Assembly (NCBI GenBank): GCA_022767285.1
Contig: JALENY010000040.1
Coordinates: 1-45,437 of the forward strand
DNA from: Lachnospiraceae bacterium
GTDB lineage: Bacteria > Bacillota > Clostridia > Lachnospirales > Lachnospiraceae
DNA length: 45,437 bases
Reading direction: 5' to 3'
The notes beneath the pieces were generated by a model that saw nothing but the letters and a program-made list of their open reading frames with translations, was not told the origin of the DNA and made no database searches. The translations under genes were made by a program, and so were the position numbers. Positions 1 through 8,179 of the stretch are shown here, in pieces; the stretch's first letter is position 1; every line of letters starts with the position of its first letter.

Positions 1-11
1 TCTAAACGGAC

Positions 12-31
12 ATGTCTGCTGACGCAGACAT
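12..31. repeat. Perfect hairpin in the left-edge intergenic region
   Basis: An 8-base stem (ATGTCTGC / GCAGACAT) closes on a TGAC loop. It is followed nine bases later by the 11-mer ATAAAAGTTGA, which also follows a hairpin near 44822. The rest of positions 1-219 holds no ORF that looks real; it contains further short inverted repeats (GATTGC near 48 with GCAATC near 73). Its role is unknown; it could be the 3' end of an upstream transcription unit or an extragenic repeat. Confidence 0.45.
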
Positions 32-219
32 CACCATAAATAAAAGTTGATTGCTTCGCATTACATGCTCCCGCAATCACAACCTGTATTCGCAATCCAG
101 CCTGTCGGCCTACTTGCTCATACAGGTTAGCTCGTCCAATATCCATGTGCCTGCGCATGCAAGCATGCTACACCACATGGCTGCTGTCCGGGACTTTTAT
201 AGTAAATGAAATTTCCGCC

Positions 220-248
220 TTGATTCCTGATGGTGTCCGTATTATAAT
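220..248 (+). promoter_or_regulatory. Sigma-A-type promoter of the DUF1858 gene
   Basis: TTGATT at 220-225 and TATAAT at 243-248 are separated by 17 bases. The start codon of the DUF1858 gene lies 30 bases downstream, behind a strong AAAGGAGG ribosome binding site. Confidence 0.65.
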
Positions 249-277
249 AGGAGCATCGAAAAAAGGAGGAAAATCAA

Positions 278-484
278 ATGGCACAGATTACGAAAAAAAT
301 GACGATCGGCCAGCTTCTTGCCGTTGATCCTAATATTGCACCGATTCTGATGAGAATGGGAATGCACTGTCTCGGATGTCCGTCCGCACAGGCTGAGTCC
401 CTGGAAGAGGCAGCTATGGTTCATGGCATGGATGCAGATGTGATTGAAAAACAGATTAATGATTTCCTGGCTGGTCAGGAATAA
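278..484 (+). CDS. DUF1858 domain-containing small protein
   Basis: This 68-residue protein begins right after an AAAGGAGG ribosome binding site (near 263). It matches the DUF1858 pattern: an N-terminal [15 protein letters not shown] segment, then a helix with [14 protein letters not shown], then a helical tail. The conserved CLGC pair (two cysteines three residues apart, about residues 31-34) is typical of the family and suggests metal, thiol or redox chemistry, but no activity is established. DUF1858 domains often occur alone or fused to hybrid-cluster or redox proteins. The gene is monocistronic, with its own promoter and a terminator shared with the convergent mecA gene. No signal peptide or membrane segment is visible. 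Confidence 0.85.
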   Translation: MAQITKKMTIGQLLAVDPNIAPILMRMGMHCLGCPSAQAESLEEAAMVHGMDADVIEKQINDFLAGQE

Positions 485-518
485 AAAATCGGGAGCCGCG
501 TGTGGGCTCCCGATTTTT
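484..518. terminator. Bidirectional terminator between DUF1858 and mecA
   Basis: A 14-base stem (AAAAATCGGGAGCC with its complement) with a 6-base loop is flanked by A-tracts on the left and T-tracts on the right. It can therefore terminate both convergent genes, and it overlaps the mecA stop codon. Confidence 0.9.
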
Positions 519-1284
519 AATTTAATTCAGATAACTGTTGAACCGCATTTTTGGCAATGATGGTATCCTTGTGCTCCTGCAGATAAGCTTCGCTGGCGAC
601 GGAGTAGGTGGAACCGCCGGCATACTCGGACAGCACGTTGCAGACCTTGTTAAATTCTTCCGGTGTGTGGCCGGACTGATGAAGAACAAGAAGATAAGAA
701 TTCTGTTTTTCATCTTTGTACAGCGAGTTTTCTCCGTTATAAAAATGATTCAGAACAGAGACAGCGCTGATGACTGCGTCCAGAGCCGGAAACTCATATA
801 ACCGGATAAGATCCACGGCAGGTGAAACTACTTTTTCAGAATCGTTCGCCTTTGCTTCCTGATCGGAAGACTCCTCGGCCTCTTTTTTTCGCTCCTGTGC
901 TGATTTTTTCAGATCACAGATTCGTTTGAACAGATCCAGAATATCGTCAGCACCTACGGCATGCTGTTCTTCCGGAACGTCCTGGGCAGAATCGTTCAGA
1001 GGAGCAAATTTGGAAAATCTGGTATCCAGTTCTTCCGGATCTTCCACCTTGGTAATAATCAGGACGATGCTGTCCGGTGAAACTGGAATTGCTTCTATCA
1101 TAAGCGGAATATTATCTGCATCGAAACCAAATTGGTAGTGTGCCTGCTGCATCATATCACGAAAAAGGTTTTTGGCCTTTTCTGTACCATAAGCCAGTTC
1201 GCTGATACGAATCTGACGTTTAGCCAAATCATCACTGGTTAATGTACAACGTATCTGATTGTCATTGATTTTTTCTATTTTCAT
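517..1284 (-). CDS. mecA: Adaptor protein MecA
   Basis: The 255-residue protein has the MecA layout. An N-terminal substrate-binding domain (MKIEKINDNQIRCTLTSDDL, then a helix with FRDMMQQAHYQFGF) is followed by a charged linker of about residues 100-150. The C-terminal domain (LYEFPALDAVISAVSVL onward) binds the ClpC ATPase. MecA delivers substrates such as ComK or stress-damaged proteins to ClpCP. An in-frame GTG lies three codons upstream, but ATG at 1284 is preferred because it sits 11 bases after GAGGG, whereas the GTG would be only two bases away. The gene has its own promoter and a shared terminator, so it appears monocistronic. The linker is rich in E, K, S and D and is probably disordered. 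Confidence 0.9.
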   Translation of the reverse strand: MKIEKINDNQIRCTLTSDDLAKRQIRISELAYGTEKAKNLFRDMMQQAHYQFGFDADNIPLMIEAIPVSPDSIVLIITKVEDPEELDTRFSKFAPLNDSAQDVPEEQHAVGADDILDLFKRICDLKKSAQERKKEAEESSDQEAKANDSEKVVSPAVDLIRLYEFPALDAVISAVSVLNHFYNGENSLYKDEKQNSYLLVLHQSGHTPEEFNKVCNVLSEYAGGSTYSVASEAYLQEHKDTIIAKNAVQQLSELN

Positions 1285-1353
1285 AATGATCACATCCCTC
1301 TGTTGTCAAGATCAATTTAATCCTACTCCCAGTAAATACTCTTTTACAACAAT

Positions 1354-1383
1354 ATTATATAACACAAAGAAAGACAATGTAAA
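1354..1383 (-). promoter_or_regulatory. Probable sigma-A promoter of mecA
   Basis: On the minus strand TTTACA (complement of 1378-1383) and TATAAT (complement of 1354-1359) are separated by 18 bases. This gives a leader of about 60 bases before the mecA start. Confidence 0.6.
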
Positions 1384-1394
1384 GGAGTTAAGAA

Positions 1395-1451
1395 TTATTT
1401 CATATTTTTTCTACTTGAAAAAATCGGCTTCTTCTATATAATATGAAATAA
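1395..1451 (+). promoter_or_regulatory. Promoter enclosed by a 12-base inverted repeat
   Basis: TTGAAA at 1415-1420 and TATAAT at 1437-1442 are separated by 16 bases. The perfect inverted repeat TTATTTCATATT (1395-1406) / AATATGAAATAA (1440-1451) brackets it: the right arm overlaps the end of the -10 box and the left arm lies just upstream of the -35 box. This is the geometry of a repressor operator, although the protein is unknown. The first gene downstream on this strand is the small ORF at 1738, about 285 bases away. Confidence 0.55.
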
Positions 1452-1737
1452 GAGAGGGTGATGAGCCGGATTCCATAATAGAAAGGAAGTGAGGCTGTCA
1501 TTTTCGCAGATCCTGGGAAAAATCTGTTATATCTACCTATTCATACGGCAGTTCGCCGAAATTTTCCATTTTTTTAATTTAAGCATACAATTTTTTTACA
1601 CAAATGTATTATTGCGCCATTGCCCTTTCTTAAACACAAGGAAACACCCGAAGGGTATCCGGCATATGAGCACTTCGGGAAACAATTTTTTATCGGGTAT
1701 CTTACCTGTGCAGAAAGGAGTCTCATGTTTTTGACCC
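1452..1737 (+). other. Long untranslated leader with a terminator-like hairpin
   Basis: Roughly 285 bases separate the promoter at 1415-1442 from the next start codon, with no convincing ORF. CCCGAAG (1647-1653) pairs with CTTCGGG (1673-1679), followed after five bases by a T-run, which resembles a weak intrinsic terminator. ACCCGA (from 1646) could instead pair with TCGGGT (1693-1698), giving two exclusive folds. I compared it by eye with common riboswitch cores (TPP, SAM, cobalamin, c-di-GMP, T-box, fluoride) and recognised none. Confidence 0.4.
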
Positions 1738-1959
1738 ATGAAAAAGAAAAACAAAAAAGAAACTTGTGCCCTGCGAAGTGAATTGGAAATCTATCGTCGG
1801 CAGGGGGTGGAACTGCGGCTTGATGGTCAGCCCAGCACACCGAAATCAATCAGCAAAGCATGCTTTATCGCGGAAGAAGGTACCTATATGCGGGACTATA
1901 TCCGCAATGAGAGTGGGGAGGTGGAGTGCATCCAGTTTGATTATGTGACCAATCGGTAA
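1738..1959 (+). CDS. Small hypothetical protein, 73 residues
   Basis: I do not recognise this family. The product starts with a very basic lysine/asparagine stretch (KKKNKKETCALRSEL), followed by a compact mixed segment ending in ECIQFDYVTN. No signal peptide or membrane helix is visible. The residue pattern from about 12 to 73 (YRRQGVELRLDGQPSTP, then SKACFIAEEGTYMRDYI) looks like a folded, mostly beta-strand small domain and not random translation. The start is uncertain: an in-frame stop at 1732 forces ATG 1738, yet the best ribosome binding site (AAAGGAG near 1715) is 17 bases away and is better placed for a short overlapping ORF beginning at 1725. A long leader precedes the gene. Confidence 0.55.
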   Translation: MKKKNKKETCALRSELEIYRRQGVELRLDGQPSTPKSISKACFIAEEGTYMRDYIRNESGEVECIQFDYVTNR

Positions 1960-1970
1960 AAGAAAGAACG

Positions 1971-2036
1971 GAGAAACATCCGTCAAAATCTGACAAAGAG
2001 TCCCTGTGCACAGCAATTTAAGGACGGGTGTTTCTC
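1971..2036. repeat. Large imperfect inverted repeat
   Basis: GAGAAACATCCGTC (1971-1984) and GACGGGTGTTTCTC (2023-2036) are complementary at 13 of 14 positions around a 38-base loop. There is no T-run after the stem on either strand, so a classical terminator is not evident. It separates the 73-residue ORF from the GH18 promoter. Confidence 0.5.
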
Positions 2037-2066
2037 TAAAAAAATCATAAAATGTCGAATTAGATA

Positions 2067-2095
2067 ATGACGAACCTGTTTTTCCTTGCTATAAT
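2067..2095 (+). promoter_or_regulatory. Sigma-A-type promoter of the GH18 gene
   Basis: ATGACG (2067-2072) and a perfect TATAAT (2090-2095) are separated by 17 bases. The 7-mer TGTCGAA (2053-2059), identical to the Spo0A box core, lies just upstream. Such a 7-mer is expected several times in a window of this size, so Spo0A control is only a possibility. Confidence 0.6.
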
Positions 2096-2116
2096 GAGAA
2101 ACAGTGGAGGGATATT

Positions 2117-3781
2117 ATGAGAGATAAAAAGGGTTTACCGGTGCTGGTCGTTCTGGTGCTTATTTTTCTTGTGGCGGCAGCAGGCGGCATCACGTTTCTG
2201 GTGAAGAGGCATACACCAACAAAAGAACATATGGATAAAAATGAATATTACGGAATTACCGCCGAGGATCAGGTCGCGCTGGTTATTAACGGATATGTCA
2301 GCGAGACGCAGGGAAAGATGATCGACGGAGTTGTTTATATAGATTATGATACTGTGAGTAATTATATTAATCCCAGATTCTATTGGGATCAGGAAAATCA
2401 GATGATGATCTATGCGCTGCCCACGGAAATCGTGGAGGCTGATTTAAGTCAGGACAGCGCAGATTACCATATGGTGGACGGACAGGTGTATTTGTCCATC
2501 GACCTGGTACGGAACTATACGGATATGGACTGTACGGTCCTGGATAGTCCGAATCGTGTCGTGATACAGAACCGGTGGGATGAAATTCGTCAGACAACGG
2601 TATCCCGGGATGTGGCAGTGCGCTATCGCGGGGGCATTAAGAGCCCGATTTTAACGGAGATTGCAGCAGGAACCAGCCTTTGGGTGCTGGATGAGTCGCT
2701 GGGTGACTGGATCGGCGTTACAACAGAGGACGGATATACGGGCTACATAGAAACTTCGGATGCAGGAGAGATTACGGACAGGCCAAACGAGCACGTCAGT
2801 CAGGCACCGGAATACAGCGGTTCAGCCCGCGATTATAAAATTAACATGGCATTTCACCAGACTACCAGCCAGGCGGCAAATGAGGCGGTCGATGTGATGC
2901 TGGAGCAGGTGAGCGGTGTCAATGTGATCGCTCCTACCTGGTATTTTATTGATGATACCAGCGGCAGTCTTTATGACCTGTCCAGCAGTGTATATGTGGA
3001 AACGGTACACAATATGGGTATGGAAGTCTGGGCGGTACTGAATGATTTCGACGGGGGCATTGCTTCCAGAGAAGAGACCTATACGGTTTTGAAAAATACG
3101 GAAAGCCGCAGAAAAATCATCCGCACATTGATGGATTCCATTCTTGCCAGCGGTATTGACGGTGTGAATGTGGATATTGAAAAGGTATCAGAAGAGTGTG
3201 CACCTCATTATCTGCAGTTTATACGGGAATTATCGGTATCCTGCAGAAATAACGGAATTGTCCTTTCGGTGGACAATTATGTGCCGAGAGAGTACTCTGC
3301 ATATTTTAACCGGAAAGAACAGGGCATCGTGGCGGATTACGTTGTGATCATGGGATACGATGAGCATTTTAGCGGCTCTGATGAGGCAGGTTCCGTAGCA
3401 TCCCTTCCTTTTGTGGAGGAAGGAATCATCCGCACACTGGAAGAAGTGCCGGCGGAAAAAATCATCAATGCTATACCTTTTTACACAAGAATATGGCTTA
3501 CGGACAACAGCGGTATGGTGAGCAGCACAGCCTGCGGCATGGATGAGGCAGAAGCATTTCTTGCAGACAACAGTCTGGAAACATATTGGGATAAAGAGAC
3601 CAGCCAGAATTATGCGGAACTGCAGAACGAGGATGGTTATTACCAGATATGGCTGGAAGATGCGGCATCCATTGAAGAAAAAATGAAACTGATTCAAAAC
3701 TATGGCCTGGGCGGTGTCGCTGAATGGAAGCTTGGTTTTGAACAGCCGCAGATATGGGAGATTATTGAAGATTATCTGTAA
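2117..3781 (+). CDS. Membrane-anchored glycoside hydrolase family 18 protein
   Basis: The 554-residue protein begins with a short basic end and a hydrophobic helix (about residues 8-28) that anchors or exports it. Next come a copper-amine-oxidase-N-like region (about 45-150), an SH3b-like segment (about 155-220, with WVLDESLGDWIGVTTEDGYTG), and a GH18 barrel (about 235-554). The GH18 signature IDGVNVDIE is intact, with the general acid E355 and the assisting D353. By homology it would cleave GlcNAc-containing polymers such as peptidoglycan or chitin-like glycans. SleL/YaaH-type spore cortex enzymes share the barrel fold, but those usually carry LysM domains, which are absent here. Ribosome binding site GGAGGG precedes ATG 2117. 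It appears to be a single-gene unit. Confidence 0.85.
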   Translation: MRDKKGLPVLVVLVLIFLVAAAGGITFLVKRHTPTKEHMDKNEYYGITAEDQVALVINGYVSETQGKMIDGVVYIDYDTVSNYINPRFYWDQENQMMIYALPTEIVEADLSQDSADYHMVDGQVYLSIDLVRNYTDMDCTVLDSPNRVVIQNRWDEIRQTTVSRDVAVRYRGGIKSPILTEIAAGTSLWVLDESLGDWIGVTTEDGYTGYIETSDAGEITDRPNEHVSQAPEYSGSARDYKINMAFHQTTSQAANEAVDVMLEQVSGVNVIAPTWYFIDDTSGSLYDLSSSVYVETVHNMGMEVWAVLNDFDGGIASREETYTVLKNTESRRKIIRTLMDSILASGIDGVNVDIEKVSEECAPHYLQFIRELSVSCRNNGIVLSVDNYVPREYSAYFNRKEQGIVADYVVIMGYDEHFSGSDEAGSVASLPFVEEGIIRTLEEVPAEKIINAIPFYTRIWLTDNSGMVSSTACGMDEAEAFLADNSLETYWDKETSQNYAELQNEDGYYQIWLEDAASIEEKMKLIQNYGLGGVAEWKLGFEQPQIWEIIEDYL

Positions 3782-3991
3782 TCGGAACAGAGGTATCCCG
3801 CCGAAAATGCAATGTAGGCAGAAAGCGGTCCGTATCATGTGCGGAGAAAACGGTCGGGCCCTGCAGATGAAGGGTAACAAAGAACAAGAAACATAGATTG
3901 ATTATAATTGACGGGAAAGCCTGCCTGATGTCTGCAGAAGAAAAACGTGAGAATCAGGGAGGCGCAAGCCAAAAGAAAAGGGGTTGAAAGT

Positions 3992-4864
3992 ATGGTAGAT
4001 TATCAGATGTTTAAAACAACGTTGATGAAGGGGTTCGACAAAGATGAGGTTCTTGCATACATCCAGAAGATGGAAGGAGATGCATATGCAAAAGAATCCG
4101 AGTTTAAGCAGGAACTGAAGCTGAAAGATGCGAAAATCGAGGAACTGAAAAAGCGTATTAATCTGAAAGACGAACAGAAGGACCGTCTTGAGCTGGAGAT
4201 TGAACAGAAGTATAAAAAATATATTGAGAATTATGACCGCATCGGAAAACTGGTTTATGAAGCTCAGATCAGGGCGGATGAGATTGAGGCAGCAGCTCAG
4301 GCACGGGCCGATAAGCTGTTGGCAGAGGCTCAGGAAAAAGCCGATAAGATACTGGAAGAAGCGGAACGGGTCGCTGCACAGAGAGATGATGAAGTACAGC
4401 GCGAAGTAAATGAAAAGCTTGCGGAAGGAAAGAAAAAATACATTGCCGTTCAGGAAGAACTGAATGAAATCGTGGAGCTGATCAATCAGGCCCAGCGCCG
4501 TTTTATGACTTCCTACAAGGAAGTCCACAATATTATCAAGACCATGCCCGGTTCTTTGCGGGAAATCGAGGATGAGGATTCCGGTTTCGACGAGATTGAC
4601 GGTTTTGATGAGGCGGACGCTTTTGATGACATAGATTCCTTTGAAGATATGGATACTTTCGGGGACGCGGATGATTTCGAAGAGAAGAATCTTGCAGACG
4701 AGGCGGATCCTTTTGAAAATGGGAAGGCTGAGGCAGACGAGACGGATATCTCGGCTGAAGGTGCGGCAGATGAAGAGAAAATATCTGCTGATGCAGACAC
4801 AGCGGAGAATCCGGGAACAGACAGCGTTGAAGACGATGCTGATGGCCAGGACAACCGGGAGTAG
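3992..4864 (+). CDS. DivIVA-like coiled-coil protein with acidic hexapeptide tail
   Basis: The start is taken at ATG 3992 because AGGGG lies nine bases upstream and homology to DivIVA-like proteins begins there (MFKTTLMKGFDKDEVLAYIQKME); an upstream in-frame start at 3947 lacks this. The 290-residue product has a DivIVA-type N-terminal motif, then a long coiled coil (about residues 28-180, repeated AEAQEKADKILEEAE heptads). The tail is extremely acidic (about 190-290). DivIVA and GpsB proteins bind curved or septal membrane and organise cell-wall synthesis. The tail contains five tandem hexapeptides of the form F-x-[DE]-x-D-x from F199 onward. Preceded by 210 bases without a clear promoter and followed by a strong terminator. 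It may be a clade-specific division or polarity factor. Confidence 0.75.
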   Translation: MVDYQMFKTTLMKGFDKDEVLAYIQKMEGDAYAKESEFKQELKLKDAKIEELKKRINLKDEQKDRLELEIEQKYKKYIENYDRIGKLVYEAQIRADEIEAAAQARADKLLAEAQEKADKILEEAERVAAQRDDEVQREVNEKLAEGKKKYIAVQEELNEIVELINQAQRRFMTSYKEVHNIIKTMPGSLREIEDEDSGFDEIDGFDEADAFDDIDSFEDMDTFGDADDFEEKNLADEADPFENGKAEADETDISAEGAADEEKISADADTAENPGTDSVEDDADGQDNRE

Positions 4865-4884
4865 TGATACAGGTACGTAAGTAT

Positions 4885-4930
4885 AGCGTCAATATGCGGG
4901 GGACTATACCTCTGTATATTGACGCTTTTT
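4885..4930 (+). terminator. Terminator after the DivIVA-like gene
   Basis: AGCGTCAATAT (4885-4895) pairs perfectly with ATATTGACGCT (4916-4926) and is followed by TTTT. Confidence 0.85.
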
Positions 4931-5011
4931 ATGGTTTGTTCAGATTTTTCCCGAGTTCTACATATAAAAGAAAAAACATAATTATTTACAAAACGACAGG
5001 TCGGGTTCTGT

Positions 5012-5704
5012 ATGGGTAAAAAGAGAGTCGAGCTGGTTATGATGCTGTTGATGCTGATCGCTGCTTTTTTTGCGTCGAAGAGGGCAGTGAGTCTGGCCAG
5101 CAGCGGGATGGGAGAAGCCAAAACGATTGTGATCGATGTGGGACACGGAGGAATAGATCCCGGTAAGGTTGGCATAGGCGGAGTTCTGGAAAAGGATTTG
5201 AATCTGCAGATCGGAAAACAATTGAAGACCCAGCTGGAAAATGCCGGATTTCGGGTTGTGATGACGCGGGATTCGGATGTGGGGCTTTATGAGGAAGGAA
5301 CATCAAATAAGAAAGCGCAGGATATGCAAAATCGGTGTAAGATGATTGAGGAGGCAAAACCGGTCTGCACAGTCAGCATTCACCAGAACAGTTATACTGA
5401 TCCGGCGGTCTGCGGCCCTCAGGTTTTTTACTATACGCATTCTCAGAAGGCAGAGCACCTGGCGACGATCCTGCAGAATTGCATCAATGAGGACCTGGCT
5501 ATTGAAAAACCCCGGATTCAAAAAGAAAACAGCACGTATTACATTCTGAAACGCAGTACATCCGTTACGGCAATCGTCGAATGCGGTTTTATTACAAATC
5601 CGGTGGAGGCAAAATTGCTGGCGGATGAAATTTATCAGGAGAAGATGGCAAAGGCAATCTGCCGGGGAATTAACATGTATGTAAATGGAGAAAAACAAGT
5701 ATAA
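5012..5704 (+). CDS. cwlD: N-acetylmuramoyl-L-alanine amidase, CwlD-like
   Basis: This 230-residue enzyme has an N-terminal hydrophobic helix (about 8-28), then a single Amidase_3 domain. The zinc ligands are visible as H45 (in VGHGG), E60 (in LEKDLN) and H124 (in SIHQN), with the catalytic E190 in VECGF. Length, membrane anchor and lack of extra binding domains fit CwlD, which removes peptides from muramic acid so that muramic-delta-lactam can form in spore cortex. Vegetative short amidases of the same family cannot be fully excluded. The ribosome binding site is weak (GGTCGG). The gene stands between a terminator and the promoter of the sua5 gene, so it probably has its own promoter, which I could not identify. 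Confidence 0.82.
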   Translation: MGKKRVELVMMLLMLIAAFFASKRAVSLASSGMGEAKTIVIDVGHGGIDPGKVGIGGVLEKDLNLQIGKQLKTQLENAGFRVVMTRDSDVGLYEEGTSNKKAQDMQNRCKMIEEAKPVCTVSIHQNSYTDPAVCGPQVFYYTHSQKAEHLATILQNCINEDLAIEKPRIQKENSTYYILKRSTSVTAIVECGFITNPVEAKLLADEIYQEKMAKAICRGINMYVNGEKQV

Positions 5705-5752
5705 CTTTGGGGAATTCTTAGGCTTTTTCCGAAAAGAATCGTGAAAAAAGGT

Positions 5753-5781
5753 TTCACAATATGGCATAACGATGGTATAAT
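5753..5781 (+). promoter_or_regulatory. Strong sigma-A promoter of the sua5-upp-dCMP deaminase run
   Basis: TTCACA (5753-5758) and a perfect TATAAT (5776-5781) are separated by 17 bases. The first start codon is 74 bases downstream. Confidence 0.8.
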
Positions 5782-5854
5782 AGGAGCACTGAACGGAGTA
5801 AAGGTGAATCATGAATGCAGTCTGAATGTATATTTGGACGCTTAGATAAAAATT

Positions 5855-6904
5855 ATGAGGACAAAACTATATCAAATTGATAAAAATAGAATTGACAGAG
5901 AAAAACTGCGAGAGGCCGGGCTGCTTTTGCTGGCCGGGGAACTGGTGGCTTTTCCGACGGAGACAGTCTATGGACTGGGGGGGAATGCGCTGGATGCGTC
6001 GGCCTCCCGGAAAATCTATGCGGCTAAAGGCCGACCGTCGGATAATCCGCTGATTGTTCATATCGCTGATTGGGACAGCCTTTCAAAGATCACTGCGCAG
6101 ATTCCGGAGGGTGCCAAAAAGCTGGCGGATGCTTACTGGCCGGGGCCGCTTACCATGATATTTCCCAAAAGCGACCTGGTGCCCATCGAGACTACCGGCG
6201 GCCTGGATAGTGTGGCGGTGCGTATGCCGAGTCATCCGGTTGCTTTGGAACTGATCCGCCAGGGCGGCGGCTATGTGGCAGCTCCCAGTGCCAACACTTC
6301 CGGCAGACCAAGCCCCACGGAAGCGAAACATGTGGCGGAAGATCTGGACGGAAAGATCGCCATGATCCTGGACGGTGGCAGTGTGGGAATTGGACTCGAA
6401 TCGACAATCGTGGATTTCACGGAAGAAATTCCAACGATCCTGCGGCCGGGAGCAATTAACCGGGAGATGCTTCGGGAAATTCTGGGCGAGGTTCGTCTGG
6501 ATCCGGGCCTGGATGCGGAAAATGAGCACATCCGCCCGAAAGCACCGGGCATGCGCTACAAGCATTATGCGCCGAAGGCGCAGCTTACCATTGTAGAGGG
6601 CAGTACGGAGGCTGTTGTTCAAAAAATTAATGAATTGACAAAAGAGAAGACCAAAGCGGGGAAAAAAGTCGGAATTATTTCCACGGATGAGACGTTAGAT
6701 CAGTATAAACGTGGTATAATAAAAAGTATCGGAAGCCGCCGCGAGGAAGAGACCATCGCGCAGCACCTGTATGGCATTCTGCGTGACTTTGATGAGGAAG
6801 ATGTGGACTGTATCTATTCGGAATCTTTTGAGACTCCGAAGCTTGGAATGGCGATCATGAATCGATTATTAAAAGCAGCAGGCCATCAAATAATAGACGT
6901 ATAA
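5855..6904 (+). CDS. ywlC: Threonylcarbamoyl-AMP synthase (Sua5/YwlC)
   Basis: The 349-residue protein has the long Sua5 architecture: an N-terminal YrdC domain (about 15-210; [29 protein letters not shown], and [13 protein letters not shown]) plus a C-terminal Sua5 domain (about 235-349). A linker with [13 protein letters not shown] connects them. It makes L-threonylcarbamoyladenylate from threonine, bicarbonate and ATP, the first step of the t6A37 tRNA modification at ANN-decoding tRNAs. It heads a run with upp (13-base gap) and the dCMP deaminase gene. In many Clostridia, rpiB and a low-molecular-weight phosphatase sit between sua5 and upp; they are absent here. The ribosome binding site is poor. 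Confidence 0.93.
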   Translation: MRTKLYQIDKNRIDREKLREAGLLLLAGELVAFPTETVYGLGGNALDASASRKIYAAKGRPSDNPLIVHIADWDSLSKITAQIPEGAKKLADAYWPGPLTMIFPKSDLVPIETTGGLDSVAVRMPSHPVALELIRQGGGYVAAPSANTSGRPSPTEAKHVAEDLDGKIAMILDGGSVGIGLESTIVDFTEEIPTILRPGAINREMLREILGEVRLDPGLDAENEHIRPKAPGMRYKHYAPKAQLTIVEGSTEAVVQKINELTKEKTKAGKKVGIISTDETLDQYKRGIIKSIGSRREEETIAQHLYGILRDFDEEDVDCIYSESFETPKLGMAIMNRLLKAAGHQIIDV

Positions 6905-6917
6905 GGAGAAAAAGACT

Positions 6918-7547
6918 ATGGGAAGAACAATTATTATGGACCATCCGTTGATTCAGCATAAGATTGGGATCGTCAGGGAAAAAGATGTCAGCTCAAAAGA
7001 ATTCCGTGAACTGATCAGTGAAGTTGCCATGTTTATGTGCTATGAGGCAACCCGTGATCTGAAACTGGAAGATGTGGAGATCGAAACCCCTCTGTGCAAG
7101 ACCAAAGTAAAAAGACTGGCCGGCAAAAAAATGGCGGTAGTGCCGATTCTGCGTGCCGGCCTTGGCATGGTGGAAGGTATGGTAGCTATGGTTCCTGCCG
7201 CAAAAGTAGGACATATTGGTCTGTATCGTGATCCGGAAACCTTAAAACCGGTGGAGTATTACTGTAAACTTCCGGCAGACTGCAGCGAGCGTGAAGTAAT
7301 CGTTGTGGATCCCATGCTGGCAACCGGCGGATCTGCTGTGGCTGCGATCACCATGCTGAAAGAAAAAGGCGTGAAGAACATCCGCTTTATGTGCATCATT
7401 GCTGCTCCGGAAGGAATTAAGGCAATGCAGGAAAATCATCCGGATGTTGATATTTATATCGGTGCACTGGATGAAAAACTGAATGATCACGGATATATTC
7501 TTCCGGGTCTGGGCGATGCAGGTGACCGGATTTTTGGTACAAAATAA
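6918..7547 (+). CDS. upp: Uracil phosphoribosyltransferase
   Basis: The 209-residue length is standard for bacterial UPRT. The PRPP-binding loop is visible as [12 protein letters not shown] (about residues 129-140), and the uracil-binding C-terminal region as [12 protein letters not shown]. It converts uracil and PRPP to UMP in pyrimidine salvage. The gene has an AAGGAG site and follows sua5 by 13 bases; the next gene also acts in pyrimidine nucleotide metabolism, so co-transcription is likely. Confidence 0.97.
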   Translation: MGRTIIMDHPLIQHKIGIVREKDVSSKEFRELISEVAMFMCYEATRDLKLEDVEIETPLCKTKVKRLAGKKMAVVPILRAGLGMVEGMVAMVPAAKVGHIGLYRDPETLKPVEYYCKLPADCSEREVIVVDPMLATGGSAVAAITMLKEKGVKNIRFMCIIAAPEGIKAMQENHPDVDIYIGALDEKLNDHGYILPGLGDAGDRIFGTK

Positions 7548-7574
7548 GAAAAAATCCGCAGGGAGGACAGGAAT

Positions 7575-8063
7575 ATGAGTCATAAAAGGACGGATTACAT
7601 CAGTTGGGATGAGTATTTTATGGGTGTTGCAATCATGTCCGGCATGCGTTCCAAGGATCCCAACACACAGGTTGGGGCCTGTATCGTAAGCCAGGACAAT
7701 AAGATTCTGTCCATGGGATACAATGGTTTCCCAAAAGGCTGCGATGATGATGTATTTCCATGGAACAGAGACGGAGATGATCCGCTTAACAATAAATACT
7801 TCTATTCTACACACAGTGAACTGAATGCCATATTAAATTATCGCGGCGGCAGTCTGGAAGGGGCAAAGATCTACGTTTCCCTTTTCCCGTGCAACGAATG
7901 TGCCAAGGCGATCATTCAGTGTGGAATAAAAACAATCATTTATGACTCTGACAAGTATGCGGATGCGCCGGCAACCATTGCATCCAAACGTATGCTGGAT
8001 GCGGCAGGCGTTCGTTACTACAAATATGCAAGAACAAACCGGGAAATAAAATTTACCGTTTGA
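7575..8063 (+). CDS. dCMP deaminase (ComEB-type)
   Basis: The 162-residue protein is a zinc-dependent cytidine/deoxycytidylate deaminase. The HSELNAI motif (about residues 79-85) supplies a zinc histidine and the catalytic glutamate; PCNEC (about 99-103) supplies the two zinc cysteines. It deaminates dCMP to dUMP, feeding thymidylate synthesis. It lies 27 bases after upp, behind a GGGAGG site. In Bacillus the orthologue is comEB, but it is a metabolic enzyme and this context gives no link to competence. Confidence 0.93.
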   Translation: MSHKRTDYISWDEYFMGVAIMSGMRSKDPNTQVGACIVSQDNKILSMGYNGFPKGCDDDVFPWNRDGDDPLNNKYFYSTHSELNAILNYRGGSLEGAKIYVSLFPCNECAKAIIQCGIKTIIYDSDKYADAPATIASKRMLDAAGVRYYKYARTNREIKFTV

Positions 8064-8179
8064 ATGAAAAGAAAATGGCAATCGGATTTTGCTTTGCCAG
8101 AGAGCTTTGCCTCTGATAAAATGCAATACAGGAAAAATGGGATTGACCATGTGATTAGAATCTGGAGGAGATAGATATT

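Noticed and set aside
1738-1765. Possible programmed frameshift at the A-run (CAAAAAAG) joining the ORF at 1725 to the 73-residue ORF
   Set aside because: A shift of +1 would be needed, whereas this slippery type usually gives -1; no stimulatory structure is apparent.
3782-3991. Possible structured RNA between the GH18 and DivIVA-like genes
   Set aside because: GC-rich segments pair only poorly and I recognise no riboswitch or SRP/6S/tmRNA features; the region seems ordinary spacer.
8064-8179. T-box leader before proS
   Set aside because: No specifier stem, no GGTGG-type antiterminator sequence and no terminator are visible in 116 bases.
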